Source: Citrobacter freundii
Lineage (GTDB): Bacteria; Bacteroidota; Bacteroidia; Chitinophagales; Chitinophagaceae
DNA: 64,000 nucleotides
Assembly (NCBI GenBank): GCA_003243445.1
Contig: QFQQ01000022.1
Coordinates: 22,033 to 86,032 of the forward strand
Reading direction: 5' to 3'
In this document: positions 1-8,118 of the stretch, one piece after another
Position numbering within the stretch: the first letter of the stretch is position 1
Layout: the number at the start of each line of letters is the position of its first letter
Notes under the pieces: model-generated
The model's database searches: none
Seen by the model: only the letters and a program-made list of their open reading frames with translations
Told to the model about the DNA's origin: nothing
Made by a program: the position numbers and the translations under genes

Positions 1-166
1 GAATTAGAGATTACCAATTGCCCGGAAGCTTTATGAATTTGATGGGTGTTACTCTGCCGGTTATCCAGGATAAAAAGAAGGCATTCCCTGTGCGCCTTCC
101 TGATGACTCGCCATACACAAGAAAGCAATTCGCGAGATCCGCGCCTAAAATTGGTGAAGAAAGAAA

Positions 167-190
167 GGGCAGCCTTTTTAAAGACTGCCC
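167..190 (-). terminator. Intrinsic terminator hairpin
   Basis: GGGCAG pairs with CTGCCC and the stem continues through the AAAG/CTTT centre with one G-T wobble, giving about 11 base pairs. On the minus strand the stem is followed by a pyrimidine-rich TTTCTTTC. It lies about 40 nt downstream of the small minus-strand gene and probably ends its transcript. Confidence 0.55.
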
Positions 191-229
191 CACCACTACT
201 AGGTTTTACATATCTAAATATATTAATAA

Positions 230-547
230 CTAGTAGTTCTCTTCCATAAATCCCTGTTTCATAATCTCGGGATCATGTATATTGATATAACCGTCCTTGT
301 ACTCTACCAATTGAACAAACGAACCCGTAAGCCCGGATGTTAACGCCGCCCGCTGGAAGTTGACCTGATACGAAAGCTCTGCTTCGATCTCTTCCGGCGT
401 CTTCAGGTAATTATTGACCGGATTTAATACCCGTTTCTCTACATTTCGCTCCAACCTGTTCCATTGAGTATTCACAAATGTCACAACAGTGTCTTTAATC
501 TCTGAAAGAGATGGCACTTTTATTACCTGCGTATTTTCGTGGCTCAT
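230..547 (-). CDS. Small soluble protein of unknown function, 105 aa
   Basis: I do not recognise this family. The product is short and hydrophilic, with no signal peptide or membrane segment. Residues of roughly 15-50 read as an amphipathic helix (EIKDTVVTFVNTQWNRLE) followed by NPVNNYLKTPEEIEAEL, and the C-terminus is acidic. It stands alone on the minus strand with a terminator hairpin behind it, and no neighbour suggests a function. The ORF has normal codon texture for the window and a clean ATG, so I regard it as a real gene. Confidence 0.6.
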   Translation of the reverse strand: MSHENTQVIKVPSLSEIKDTVVTFVNTQWNRLERNVEKRVLNPVNNYLKTPEEIEAELSYQVNFQRAALTSGLTGSFVQLVEYKDGYINIHDPEIMKQGFMEENY

Positions 548-869
548 TACAATCGTTATTACATCTAATACAGTGTAAATTTCATGCCGGTAAGAAATGC
601 TCCCGGACGTAGTTATTGGTAATCATGGGAATTGAAAATTATTTTGTGGATAAATCGAATTCCGGCGAAAACGTGCAATGCGATGAATGACTTCTGTGGG
701 GAAGTTTTGGGCGTAGATCAGAAAATGTGACTGGAAAAAAATTCCCACCGTGGCAGATGCGATACACGTGACACCATGCCCTGATTTATGTGTAGAGTAA
801 TCATAAACAAAGCCCCTTGCAAATGTTTGCAAGGGGCCGTTATTGGTTAAAAGCGATAAAACTTTTGTA
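548..869. other. Gene-free spacer, 322 bp
   Basis: This spacer lies between the small unknown gene and the DUF1573 pair. Apart from the strong terminator hairpin at 812-837 I see no gene, RNA motif or cassette repeat. The short ORFs inside it have no family signature. Confidence 0.5.
812..837 (-). terminator. Terminator of the DUF1573 operon
   Basis: A perfect 12-bp stem (GCCCCTTGCAAA with its complement) closes on a 2-nt centre. On the minus strand it is followed by a T-rich stretch (CTTTGTTTATGATT). It sits about 30 nt downstream of the stop codon of the second DUF1573 gene. Confidence 0.75.
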
Positions 870-1250
870 TTAGTTCGCCACTACTTCACCGGAAATATGA
901 ACGGTTTTGATCTGCTCGATACCGGCGAAAGTGATATAAACTTCTTTTTTGATTGGTCCAACTGCTGCTGCGTTGAAAACAACTTTCAATTTTGCAGTAG
1001 CACCCGGAGCGATTGGTTGTTCTGGCTTTTCAGGAACAGTGCAACCGCAGCTTGCTGAAGCGTTAGCAACTACAAGTGGTTTGTCGCTGATGTTCTTGAT
1101 CTCGAAGAAATAAGTAACAGGCGTTCCCTGCTTGATTTTACCGAAGCTGTGATTTTCAGTGTTGAATTTTGCTACATCATCAGGTTTGCTTTGAGCCATT
1201 ACCAGTACGCTGAAAAACAGAGCGGATGCGAAAAGGGCGATCTTCTTCAT
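870..1250 (-). CDS. DUF1573 domain protein, exported, 126 aa
   Basis: This is a secreted or periplasmic protein with an N-terminal signal peptide (MKKIALFASALFFSVLVMAQ) and one DUF1573 domain covering most of the mature chain. The domain marks are HSFGKIKQGTPVTYFFEIKN, the double-Cys motif SCGCTVPE and the closing VHISGEV strand. DUF1573 is an Ig/ASPM-like beta-sandwich abundant in Bacteroidota; its biochemical role is not established. The gene follows a second DUF1573 gene on the same strand after about 10 nt, so the two are probably cotranscribed. Confidence 0.88.
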   Translation of the reverse strand: MKKIALFASALFFSVLVMAQSKPDDVAKFNTENHSFGKIKQGTPVTYFFEIKNISDKPLVVANASASCGCTVPEKPEQPIAPGATAKLKVVFNAAAVGPIKKEVYITFAGIEQIKTVHISGEVVAN

Positions 1251-1260
1251 GGTTTGTATT

Positions 1261-1704
1261 TTATAATGTTTGCTTTTTTAAAAATTGGATGGATGCATTG
1301 GCTGGAGCTGCGCCTTCCGGAGCTTTCCAGACAGTGCCGCTGATAGTAACCTTGCGGGTCTGATTACCGTTATAAATGATGGTGATATCTTTTGTAAAAG
1401 GGCCTTCACTTGCTGCATTAAAACCGACTTTGATCTGTGTGGATGCTCCGGGTGCGATCGCTTCCTTGCTCCACTCAGGCGTGGTACAACCGCAGGTCGC
1501 CTGAACATTGTCCAGTTTCAACGGCGTTGAACCCGTATTCACCACCTCGAAATAGTGGAAAACCGGTTTATGCTGAGCGATCTCTCCAAAACTATACGCT
1601 GTCTCTTTCAATTGGAGCACTTCGGGGGCCGCTCCTGTAGACTGGGCACTGGCCACGAAAAACCCGAGAAAAAGCAGTGTGGTAAGGGTAACAAATCTCT
1701 TCAT
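1261..1704 (-). CDS. DUF1573 domain protein, exported, 147 aa
   Basis: This is the first gene of a two-gene operon with a paralogue immediately downstream. The signal peptide (MKRFVTLTTLLFLGFFVASA) is followed by a DUF1573 domain with YSFGEIAQHKPVFHYFEV, the ATCGCTTPEW motif and KVTISGTV. The Cys pair matches that of the neighbour, and the two look like an old tandem duplication. A -7 promoter box with a TTG at the expected distance precedes it. The molecular function of the family is unknown; a periplasmic structural or binding role is only an inference. Confidence 0.88.
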   Translation of the reverse strand: MKRFVTLTTLLFLGFFVASAQSTGAAPEVLQLKETAYSFGEIAQHKPVFHYFEVVNTGSTPLKLDNVQATCGCTTPEWSKEAIAPGASTQIKVGFNAASEGPFTKDITIIYNGNQTRKVTISGTVWKAPEGAAPANASIQFLKKQTL

Positions 1705-1723
1705 GGAAGGTTTTTAGGGTTTC

Positions 1724-1731
1724 CAAAATTA
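1724..1731 (-). promoter_or_regulatory. Bacteroidota-type -7 box (TAATTTTG)
   Basis: The minus strand reads TAATTTTG, matching TAnnTTTG, 19 nt upstream of the DUF1573 operon start. A TTG (CAA at 1751-1753 on the plus strand) lies 19 nt further upstream, as expected for the -33 element. This is the best complete promoter in the window. Confidence 0.6.
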
Positions 1732-1814
1732 CATCAAAGATGAATGATATCAAACATGGGTTGCAATGTTAACTGCCTATTTTTTGAGAACGGCTCAAAT
1801 GAACCTAATCTCCC

Positions 1815-1822
1815 TATTTTTG
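1815..1822 (+). promoter_or_regulatory. -7 box (TATTTTTG) four bases from a start codon
   Basis: TATTTTTG matches TAnnTTTG and ends 4 nt before the ATG of the fused E1 gene. Transcription would start at or next to the A of the ATG, so the mRNA would be leaderless or nearly so. No -33 TTG is evident at the usual distance. Confidence 0.5.
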
Positions 1823-1826
1823 CTGC

Positions 1827-4220
1827 ATGGAAAATGCAACTCCATTAACGATGACCGCTGACGCAAAATTGTCCTTTGATAAATTCAGGGAAGAAGTGCT
1901 GGGTGATTATCGCATAGCCTGTATCAGCCGGGAAGCCAGTCTTTTAGCACGTAAAGAAGTGTTAACCGGGAAAGCCAAATTCGGCATTTTCGGGGATGGG
2001 AAGGAGGTAGCCCAGGTGGCCATGGCCAAGTTTTTCCAGCCAGGTGATTTCCGCAGCGGTTACTACCGCGATCAGACCTTTCATTTTGCCATCGGCCAGA
2101 CAACGGTTGCCCAATTCTTCTCACAGCTTTACGCCGATCCGGACATCAACAATGACCCGAATAATGCCGGCCGCCAGATGGTGTCCCACTTCTGCACGCC
2201 GCTGACCGATGAGAACGGCGAATGGCTTGATCTGGCCAACCGCCGTAATACAGCAAGCGACATGGCGCCAACAGCTGCACAGATGCCACGTTCACTCGGA
2301 TTGGCTTATGCCTCACGCCTGTTCCGCCGGGTGCCTGCACTGAATGAACTCAGGTCATTATCCGAAAACGGCAATGAGGTATGTTTCTGCACCATTGGAG
2401 ACGCCTCCACTTCAGAAGGTCATTTCTGGGAGACAGTGAACGCCGCGGGTGTGTTACAGGTGCCATTGGCAATCTTTGTTTGGGATGACGGATATGGGAT
2501 TTCCGTCCCCAAGAAATATCAGACTACAAAAGGATCTATCTCGGATGCCCTGGGCGGTTTGAAGAAAGAGGAAGGCACCAACGGTCTTCAGATCTTTAAG
2601 GTAAAAGGATGGGATTATGCCGGCATGTGCGAAACCTTTGATGAAGGACTTCGCATCGCAAGAGAACAGCATATTCCGGTACTCTTCCACGTCGAAGAAA
2701 TCACACAGCCGCAAGGCCACTCCACTTCGGGAAGCCACGAACGTTACAAAACACAGGAACGCCTTGCCTGGGAACGTGAATGGGATGGACTGAAAAAAAT
2801 GCGTGAATGGATCCTGGAAAATTCACTCAGCGATGAAGATGAGATCGAAGAGATCGAACGTGAAGCAAAAAAAGAAGTAAAAGAAAGCAAGGATAGCGCC
2901 TGGATAAAATACCTGGAGCCGATCAAGGTGCAGGTAAACAAAACAACCGATCTGATCAATTCAATGATCAGCAATCTGCCTGATCAGGAAGGTTCATTAA
3001 AAAAGATCGTACAACAGTTAACGCTCAACCGCGAACCACTTCGCCGTGATGTAATGAAGGCGTTATATGAAGCGATCAGCATTGCAGGAAACAGCGATGC
3101 CGCGTTCTGGACAAAAGATTATTACAAAGATCTTCAACAGCAAAACAAAGACCTTTACAATACGCATCTTTATAACGAAGGGCCGAAGAGTGCGTTGAGC
3201 GTACCGGAAGTAAAACCTGTACTGCGAACTGATGCACCATCGATCAATGGCTATGAAGTATTGAATCGTTTCTTTGATGAATTGTTCGCACATAACAGCA
3301 AGGTAGTTGCCTTTGGTGAAGACCTCGGTAACATTGGTGACGTAAACCAGGGCTTCAGCGGGCTGCAGGCAAAACACGGTGAAGACCGCATCTTTGATAC
3401 CGGTATCCGGGAATTGACGATCATGGGTCAGGGTATAGGTCTTGCATTGCGTGGTCTCAGACCGATCGCGGAGATCCAGTATCTCGATTATCTGTTGTAT
3501 GGTCTGCAACCATTGAGTGATGATGTGTCTTCTTTGCATTACCGCACTTATGGTCAGCAAAGCTGTCCATTGATCGTACGTACGCGTGGTCACCGCCTGG
3601 AAGGTATCTGGCACAGTGGCTCCCCGATGGGCATGATCATTAACTCGCTTCGCGGTATGTATGTTTGTGTGCCGAGAAATATGGTACAGGCTGTTGGTAT
3701 GTATAACACGCTGCTGAAAGGAAATGATCCCGGTATAGTGATCGAGTGTTTGAATGGCTACCGTTTGAAAGAAAAATTACCTGCCAATCTGCTGGAAATG
3801 ACAGTGCCCCTCGGTAAACCTGAAGTGATCCGTGAAGGAACAGATATCACCATTGTCTCGTACGGCTCTGTGTTGCGTATCATCCAGGAAGCGGCAATAA
3901 CATTGGAGAAACATAATATCTCCTGTGAGATCATTGATGTGCAGACCTTGCTGCCGTTCGATACAGATCATAGCATTGTTGAATCATTAAAGAAAACCAA
4001 CCGTATTCTTTTTGTGGATGAAGATGTGCCCGGCGGCGCGGCGGCTTATATGTTCAACCATGTAATGGAGCAGCAACAGGGGTATAAACATCTGGATGTT
4101 GCGCCAAGAACGATTACCGGAAAAGCCCATCGCCCGGCTTATGGAAGTGATGGCGATTACTTCAGCAAGCCGAACACGGAAGAGATCGAAACAGTGGTCA
4201 AAGAAATGATGGCAGAATGA
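1827..4220 (+). CDS. Fused E1 alpha/beta subunit of a 2-oxo acid dehydrogenase complex, 797 aa
   Basis: Thiamine-pyrophosphate-dependent E1 enzyme, expected to decarboxylate a 2-oxo acid and pass the acyl group to a lipoylated E2. The alpha-like half has GDASTSEGHFWETV at about residue 190 followed by FVWDDGYGIS. The beta-like half begins near residue 474 (VVAFGEDLGN) and carries HSGSPMG near 595. The length equals alpha plus beta, and such fusions are common in Bacteroidota. A charged linker (DEDEIEEIEREAKKEVKE) lies at about residues 336-355. The family's usual Asn pair after the GDG-like motif is Asp-Asp here. No E2 or E3 is in the window. Branched-chain 2-oxo acids are the likely substrate, but pyruvate is not excluded. 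Confidence 0.9.
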   Translation: MENATPLTMTADAKLSFDKFREEVLGDYRIACISREASLLARKEVLTGKAKFGIFGDGKEVAQVAMAKFFQPGDFRSGYYRDQTFHFAIGQTTVAQFFSQLYADPDINNDPNNAGRQMVSHFCTPLTDENGEWLDLANRRNTASDMAPTAAQMPRSLGLAYASRLFRRVPALNELRSLSENGNEVCFCTIGDASTSEGHFWETVNAAGVLQVPLAIFVWDDGYGISVPKKYQTTKGSISDALGGLKKEEGTNGLQIFKVKGWDYAGMCETFDEGLRIAREQHIPVLFHVEEITQPQGHSTSGSHERYKTQERLAWEREWDGLKKMREWILENSLSDEDEIEEIEREAKKEVKESKDSAWIKYLEPIKVQVNKTTDLINSMISNLPDQEGSLKKIVQQLTLNREPLRRDVMKALYEAISIAGNSDAAFWTKDYYKDLQQQNKDLYNTHLYNEGPKSALSVPEVKPVLRTDAPSINGYEVLNRFFDELFAHNSKVVAFGEDLGNIGDVNQGFSGLQAKHGEDRIFDTGIRELTIMGQGIGLALRGLRPIAEIQYLDYLLYGLQPLSDDVSSLHYRTYGQQSCPLIVRTRGHRLEGIWHSGSPMGMIINSLRGMYVCVPRNMVQAVGMYNTLLKGNDPGIVIECLNGYRLKEKLPANLLEMTVPLGKPEVIREGTDITIVSYGSVLRIIQEAAITLEKHNISCEIIDVQTLLPFDTDHSIVESLKKTNRILFVDEDVPGGAAAYMFNHVMEQQQGYKHLDVAPRTITGKAHRPAYGSDGDYFSKPNTEEIETVVKEMMAE

Positions 4221-4243
4221 TAGCATTCATTAAGATAAAGGGA

Positions 4244-4268
4244 TCCCATGCGCATTGCGCATGGGATT
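4244..4268 (+). terminator. Intrinsic terminator after the E1 gene
   Basis: A perfect 11-bp stem (ATCCCATGCGC and its complement) with a 3-nt loop is followed by six T residues on the plus strand. It lies 24 nt after the E1 stop codon. Confidence 0.85.
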
Positions 4269-4345
4269 TTTTGTGACAGCCCGATTCAGCAGGATTATCA
4301 AAAATGTTTAGATAGATTTACACAGAACATTTTTTAATTTGCTTC

Positions 4346-4960
4346 ATGCATACCGATTTCCTTTACATTATCGACATCCTTGGAACGTTTGCATTCGCAG
4401 TGTCCGGAGCATTCTTTGCCATGGAAAAAAAGCTTGATCCGTTCGGTGTGCTGATCCTGTCCTTTATCACAGCTATTGGCGGCGGTACCTTGCGGGATAT
4501 CATGATCGGCGATCTTCCTGTTTCCTGGTTGAGAAATGCCACGGCAACGACGGTAATATTTTGTGCGTCGATCGCCAGTATGTTGTTCGGCTCTTTCATC
4601 CGCAAGTTCAATATGACCTTGTTTGTGTTTGACGCGCTTGGACTTGGATTGTTCACCTTTATCGGGATAGAAAAAGGCATACAGATGCATTTCAGCATTG
4701 GCGTTTGCATTGCGCTTGGCACGATCACGGCTTGCTTTGGCGGAGTGATCCGGGACGTAATTTTGAATACGGTTCCGCTGGTGTTTCATAAAGAGATCTA
4801 TGCACTGGCGAGTATTATCGGCGGCCTTGTTTATTTTGCTTTTTTGGAAGCAAACCTGGATACTTATCTTGCCAAGATCATTTGCATATTGCTGATCTTC
4901 GTGATCAGGATCGTGGCGGTAAAGTACAAATTAGGGCTGCCCCGCTTCTACAACCGGTGA
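4346..4960 (+). CDS. Trimeric intracellular cation channel (TRIC/UPF0126) family membrane protein, 204 aa
   Basis: Integral membrane protein made of two repeated UPF0126 units of about three helices each. Each unit carries the glycine-rich signature followed by Arg-Asp: AIGGGTLRDIMIGDLP in the first and CFGGVIRDVILNTVP in the second. Prokaryotic TRIC homologues form homotrimeric cation channels; physiological roles in bacteria are poorly known (the YicG/YadS group). The length is typical. It is a single gene, followed at its stop codon by a decamer repeat and then by the PhzF gene. Confidence 0.88.
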   Translation: MHTDFLYIIDILGTFAFAVSGAFFAMEKKLDPFGVLILSFITAIGGGTLRDIMIGDLPVSWLRNATATTVIFCASIASMLFGSFIRKFNMTLFVFDALGLGLFTFIGIEKGIQMHFSIGVCIALGTITACFGGVIRDVILNTVPLVFHKEIYALASIIGGLVYFAFLEANLDTYLAKIICILLIFVIRIVAVKYKLGLPRFYNR

Positions 4961-5014
4961 TGCGAATAAGACACGAATGGACACGAATGGGCGCGGATGT
5001 GCGCAGATGCGCGG
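4961..5014. repeat. Decamer low-complexity arm (D family), single-armed
   Basis: Immediately after the TGA of the TRIC gene come five consecutive variants of a 10-nt word (TGCGAATAAG, ACACGAATGG twice, GCGCGGATGT, GCGCAGATGC) plus a partial copy. The word family is the one that forms the paired cassette at 48710-48841, but I find no complementary arm before the PhzF start. It may be a half cassette left by deletion. Confidence 0.7.
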
Positions 5015-5080
5015 GTGAGTCGTTTCCGCTTCCAGGGCACTTAAACAATTGAACCTTTAAACTTTTAAACCTTAACAGGT

Positions 5081-5866
5081 ATGCGTTTAACATTGTATCA
5101 GATAGATGCATTCAGTGACAAACTTTTTGCGGGTAATCCGGCGGCGGTGATACCGTTGAATGGCTGGATCAGGGATTCGCTGATGCAGCAATTGGCGATG
5201 GAGAATAACCTGGCGGAGACGGTGTTCTTTGTGCAGAAAGGCGATGATTATGAGATACGTTGGTTTACGCCGGAGAAAGAGATCAATCTTTGTGGACATG
5301 CCACGCTCGCCAGCGCATTTGTATTATTCACGCAGCTGGGTTATAATAAACCTTCCATCACGTTTCATTCACAAAGCGGTCCGTTGGTGGTTACAAAGGA
5401 CGGGGACCGGATCTCAATGGATTTTCCTTCCTGGAAACCGGAGAAGACGGATGATTATCCGGAACAGTTGGCGGAAGCGCTGGGTGTGAAAGAAATCGTT
5501 GGTGTTTACCGTAGTCGTGATCTGCTGGTGGAATTGTATTCAGAGGAAGATGTGAGACATGCAGATCCTGATTTCACCCTGCTGAAAAAGCTCGGACATA
5601 AAGTAATCATTACCGCCCCCGGTAAAGAAGTTGATTTTGTATCAAGATTTTTTGCGCCGACCTATGGTGTGGATGAAGATCCTGTTACGGGTTCTGCGCA
5701 TTCGCAACTGATACCTTTCTGGAGCGAGAAATTACATAAGGATAAGATGATTGCGAGACAGCTTTCGAAAAGAGGTGGTCAGTTATGGGTGGAGCAAAAC
5801 GGAGAACGGGTGCAGATGGGTGGGCAATGTGTGTTTTATATGAAGGGGGAGATTTATTTGAGTTAA
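5081..5866 (+). CDS. PhzF family isomerase/epimerase, 261 aa
   Basis: Member of the PhzF (phenazine biosynthesis-like) family with a two-domain diaminopimelate-epimerase-like fold. The catalytic Glu is in NNLAETVFF near residue 45, and DEDPVTGSAHS near residue 200 is the second conserved signature. INLCGHATLA is also characteristic. The usual length of 260-300 residues fits. Most members outside phenazine clusters have unknown substrates, and no phenazine genes are present, so a role in phenazine synthesis should not be inferred. A bidirectional terminator follows. Confidence 0.88.
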   Translation: MRLTLYQIDAFSDKLFAGNPAAVIPLNGWIRDSLMQQLAMENNLAETVFFVQKGDDYEIRWFTPEKEINLCGHATLASAFVLFTQLGYNKPSITFHSQSGPLVVTKDGDRISMDFPSWKPEKTDDYPEQLAEALGVKEIVGVYRSRDLLVELYSEEDVRHADPDFTLLKKLGHKVIITAPGKEVDFVSRFFAPTYGVDEDPVTGSAHSQLIPFWSEKLHKDKMIARQLSKRGGQLWVEQNGERVQMGGQCVFYMKGEIYLS

Positions 5867-5888
5867 ACTATCCTTCTGATGAAAAGAA

Positions 5889-5909
5889 AAAGGGGCGGAA
5901 AGCCCCTTT
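5889..5909. terminator. Bidirectional terminator hairpin
   Basis: AAAGGGGC and GCCCCTTT pair around a GGAAA loop, with A-rich sequence before and T/A-rich sequence after. It lies between the convergent PhzF gene and the DUF4760-like gene and can serve both. Confidence 0.75.
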
Positions 5910-5967
5910 GAAAATTATTAAAGTGGATACTGACTTCTATCGAAGAGTATCACCTCCATGAAGTATT

Positions 5968-6678
5968 TCAGTTGTTGTTTTCATACACATTAATTATGAT
6001 AGATTTAATATTACCGGCTGTTATTTGTTGACGTATTGCCGGTTGCCATTCTTCAACTAAGTTAGTAAAGTTTATCCATACATTCGAACTGCTTTTTGCA
6101 GCCCGTTGACCTTCGATATAAAAAAGATAGTCCTTATAGTAAGCAGTATAAATGTCATAGAAAAATTCTTTTATAAAGTCTTTATCTATCAACCCCCTGT
6201 TTGTTGCCGTTGACGACGATTCAAAGTAGTTTAGAATTCCTTTCAGTGATTCTCTGAATTCAATATTATTGATATCCTCTATGTAGTATGCGAAGTCAGT
6301 CGATGTGCGTTTAGACTTCGATCTAATGAAATTGTTCTCAAATAGGATACTTGTCTTCTGAAAATCCTTGATCGGAGCTTTGTACCATTCCTGTGCAGTG
6401 CTGTACGTGAGCAGTTCTCTTGCAGCTTTATAATCCAATTGCATTTTTACATTGGAGAATTCGAAATTTAACTGAGCAAATAAAAGTGTTATCACGATCA
6501 GGAAGCCTGTGCAGAGTTGTGCCGTTTCTTTTATCGACCAATGCCTGTTAATTCGCAAATACAAACCAACAGCAAAGATCAACAGCATAATTATGATGCA
6601 TATCGCATACCTGTAAGTATGTATGATATCTACAAATCTTTTAAGCCAGAACGGCCTTATTGTATTTCCAATTGACAT
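5968..6678 (-). CDS. DUF4760-like membrane protein, 236 aa
   Basis: Two hydrophobic segments near the N-terminus (about residues 22-42, YAICIIIMLLIFAVGLYL, and 50-68, LCTGFLIVITLLFAQL) are followed by a soluble helical domain. The stretch LNYFESSSTATNRGLIDKDF then IKEFFYDIYTAYYKDY resembles the DUF4760 pattern (FES, GLID, then an aromatic helix); this is my reading and is not certain. The gene is clearly more AT-rich than its neighbours and is a singleton, which suggests recent acquisition. Function is unknown; DUF4760 proteins are common in accessory regions. Confidence 0.62.
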   Translation of the reverse strand: MSIGNTIRPFWLKRFVDIIHTYRYAICIIIMLLIFAVGLYLRINRHWSIKETAQLCTGFLIVITLLFAQLNFEFSNVKMQLDYKAARELLTYSTAQEWYKAPIKDFQKTSILFENNFIRSKSKRTSTDFAYYIEDINNIEFRESLKGILNYFESSSTATNRGLIDKDFIKEFFYDIYTAYYKDYLFYIEGQRAAKSSSNVWINFTNLVEEWQPAIRQQITAGNIKSIIINVYENNN

Positions 6679-6780
6679 AGTAGTTGTTTATTGAAGTTCT
6701 TCTTACTATAATAAACAAGTACTAAATCAACGTAAATAACTAAGGAGTGTATCACTTTTTTTTTAAGCGGTCTATGAGTA

Positions 6781-7182
6781 TTAGAGTATAAACCTATCTC
6801 TAACTTCCTGCGTCGGAACCATACATTCTTGTTTTTTTCCAAACCATTTATACCTGTTCTTCGCAATCCATCTGTAGACAGGATGACGGATAAACCCCGG
6901 AAATATTTTCAATGCGTATAGCATTTTTGCCGGCCAGTCGAGATGCCTTGCAATCTGTATCGCCGCATCTGCATATTTATAGGCTTTCCCATTTTTGATC
7001 ATCACACCACTATCTATCTCTTCGCCCAGGCCGTACTGTGATTTCAATTGCTGGCCAATTGGCGATTGCAAAGCAGCAAACCGCAACTTCGCTTTCTTAT
7101 CATGCCGTATGGCAAAATTGACTGCCGAATTGCAGAAATTGCAAACACCATCAAACAATACTATCGGATGACTGGTCTCCAT
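6781..7182 (-). CDS. Thiol-disulfide oxidoreductase DCC family protein, 133 aa
   Basis: Small DUF393/DCC family protein named for its DxxCxxC motif, seen here as ILFDGVCNFCNSAV near residue 8-21. The rest follows the family pattern (RFAALQSPIGQQL, then YKYADAAIQIARHL and IRHPVYRWIAKNRYKWFG). A thioredoxin-like redox function is inferred for the family from this motif but has been little tested. A -7 box ends 4 nt before the start codon, so the transcript is probably leaderless. Confidence 0.9.
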   Translation of the reverse strand: METSHPIVLFDGVCNFCNSAVNFAIRHDKKAKLRFAALQSPIGQQLKSQYGLGEEIDSGVMIKNGKAYKYADAAIQIARHLDWPAKMLYALKIFPGFIRHPVYRWIAKNRYKWFGKKQECMVPTQEVRDRFIL

Positions 7183-7186
7183 ACTG

Positions 7187-7194
7187 CAAATTTA
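7187..7194 (-). promoter_or_regulatory. -7 box (TAAATTTG) of the DCC gene
   Basis: An exact TAnnTTTG match on the minus strand ends 4 nt before the ATG. It abuts the terminator hairpin of the upstream yebC unit, so one unit ends where the next begins. Confidence 0.5.
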
Positions 7195-7199
7195 CAAAA

Positions 7200-7230
7200 C
7201 AAAACACCCGGATAATATCCGGGTGTTTTG
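7200..7230. terminator. Perfect bidirectional terminator
   Basis: A perfect 15-bp stem (CAAAACACCCGGATA with its complement) has a single central base. The A-rich start and T-rich end make it usable in both directions. It terminates the yebC transcript just before the promoter of the DCC gene. Confidence 0.8.
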
Positions 7231-7266
7231 TTTTCGGTCTGCGTTGCAGCTCCGGCTGGTAAAGCC

Positions 7267-7295
7267 GACCATCGAACATCTTTCATCGACCATCC
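7267..7295. repeat. Heptamer arm (A family), single-armed
   Basis: Four consecutive heptamers of the GACCATC/GAACATC type (complement of GATGKTS) stand just downstream of yebC. No complementary arm exists in the rest of the spacer, unlike the paired loci elsewhere in the window. Confidence 0.65.
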
Positions 7296-7327
7296 AGCAG
7301 TCTGAATACGTTTACAATTAAAGGCTA

Positions 7328-8050
7328 TTATCCCATGTTATGAAACACTTTCTGCACATCCTCATCCTGCTCCAGTCTCTCGATCAGCTTGCTCACGTCT
7401 TCCGCCTGCTCGTCCGATACCGGAACAGTGGTGGTTGGGATCCATTCCAGCTCAGCGCTGATAGGAGTGATGCCTTTATCTTCGAGTGCTTTTTGCATAT
7501 TGCCAAAATCAGAGAATCCTACGCGGATTACGAGTACGTTTTCACCATTCTCACCTGTGCCCTCACCCAGTTCTTCCAGACCAAAGTCGATCAGCTCCAG
7601 TTCCAGGTCCTCAGTATTCAATCCTTCAGGTTTCAATTTGAATACCCCCATTTTCTTGAACTGGAAGGCTACGCTTCCGCTGTTACCCATGGTGCCGCCG
7701 CCTTTATTGAAATGTGATTTCACGTTTGCAACAGTACGTACGTGGTTATCCGTCGCTGTTTCAACAAGAATAGCTACGCCATGAGGTGCATATCCTTCAT
7801 ACAGTATCTCATCGTAGTTTACCAGTTCTTTCCCCTGGGCTCTTTTGATCGCAGCTTCCACGCGATCTTTCGGCATACCCACAGAGCGGGCATTCTGAAA
7901 GCAACGGCGCAGGGCAGCATTGGTAGATGGATCCGGACCTCCGGCTTTTACAGCGATAATGATCTCTTTTCCAATACGCGTGAACTGTTTTGCCATGCGG
8001 TCCCAACGGGCAAACATGGTGGACTTACGGACCTCAAAAATTCTTCCCAT
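7328..8050 (-). CDS. YebC/PmpR family protein, 240 aa
   Basis: Complete member of the YebC/PmpR/TACO1 family. Characteristic segments include the N-terminal basic helices (FARWDRMAKQFTRIGKEI), GGPDPSTNAALRRCFQNA, PKDRVEAAIKRAQG, then GGTMGNSGSVAFQF and a C-terminal acidic domain. Members have been described as transcriptional regulators and, more recently, as translation factors for difficult peptide stretches; which applies here cannot be told. The N-terminus (MGRIFEVRKSTM) lacks the more common AGHSKW form, as in other Bacteroidota. A -7 box lies about 40 nt upstream. Confidence 0.93.
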   Translation of the reverse strand: MGRIFEVRKSTMFARWDRMAKQFTRIGKEIIIAVKAGGPDPSTNAALRRCFQNARSVGMPKDRVEAAIKRAQGKELVNYDEILYEGYAPHGVAILVETATDNHVRTVANVKSHFNKGGGTMGNSGSVAFQFKKMGVFKLKPEGLNTEDLELELIDFGLEELGEGTGENGENVLVIRVGFSDFGNMQKALEDKGITPISAELEWIPTTTVPVSDEQAEDVSKLIERLEQDEDVQKVFHNMG

Positions 8051-8088
8051 CTGATTTATCTGTTATATGCAATTAAGTAATCGGGGGG

Positions 8089-8096
8089 CAAAAGTA
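8089..8096 (-). promoter_or_regulatory. -7 box (TACTTTTG) of yebC
   Basis: The minus strand reads TACTTTTG, an exact TAnnTTTG match about 38 nt upstream of the start codon. It lies between the gene and the E-family inverted repeat. Confidence 0.45.
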
Positions 8097-8118
8097 AAAA
8101 GTAATAAGTCAAAATTAA

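Noticed and set aside
1..36. Possible C-terminal tail (ELEITNCPEAL then stop) of a gene entering from the left
   Set aside because: Only 11 codons are visible, with no family signal, so it cannot be supported.
18..233. Overlapping ORFs on both strands at the left end
   Set aside because: Non-ATG start, basic low-complexity sequence, and a terminator hairpin inside the frame; no family resemblance.
3063..3614. 183-codon ORF opposite the E1 gene
   Set aside because: Antisense shadow of the conserved beta-like half.
5081..5866. Phenazine biosynthesis function for the PhzF gene
   Set aside because: No other phz genes are present, and most family members have unrelated or unknown roles.
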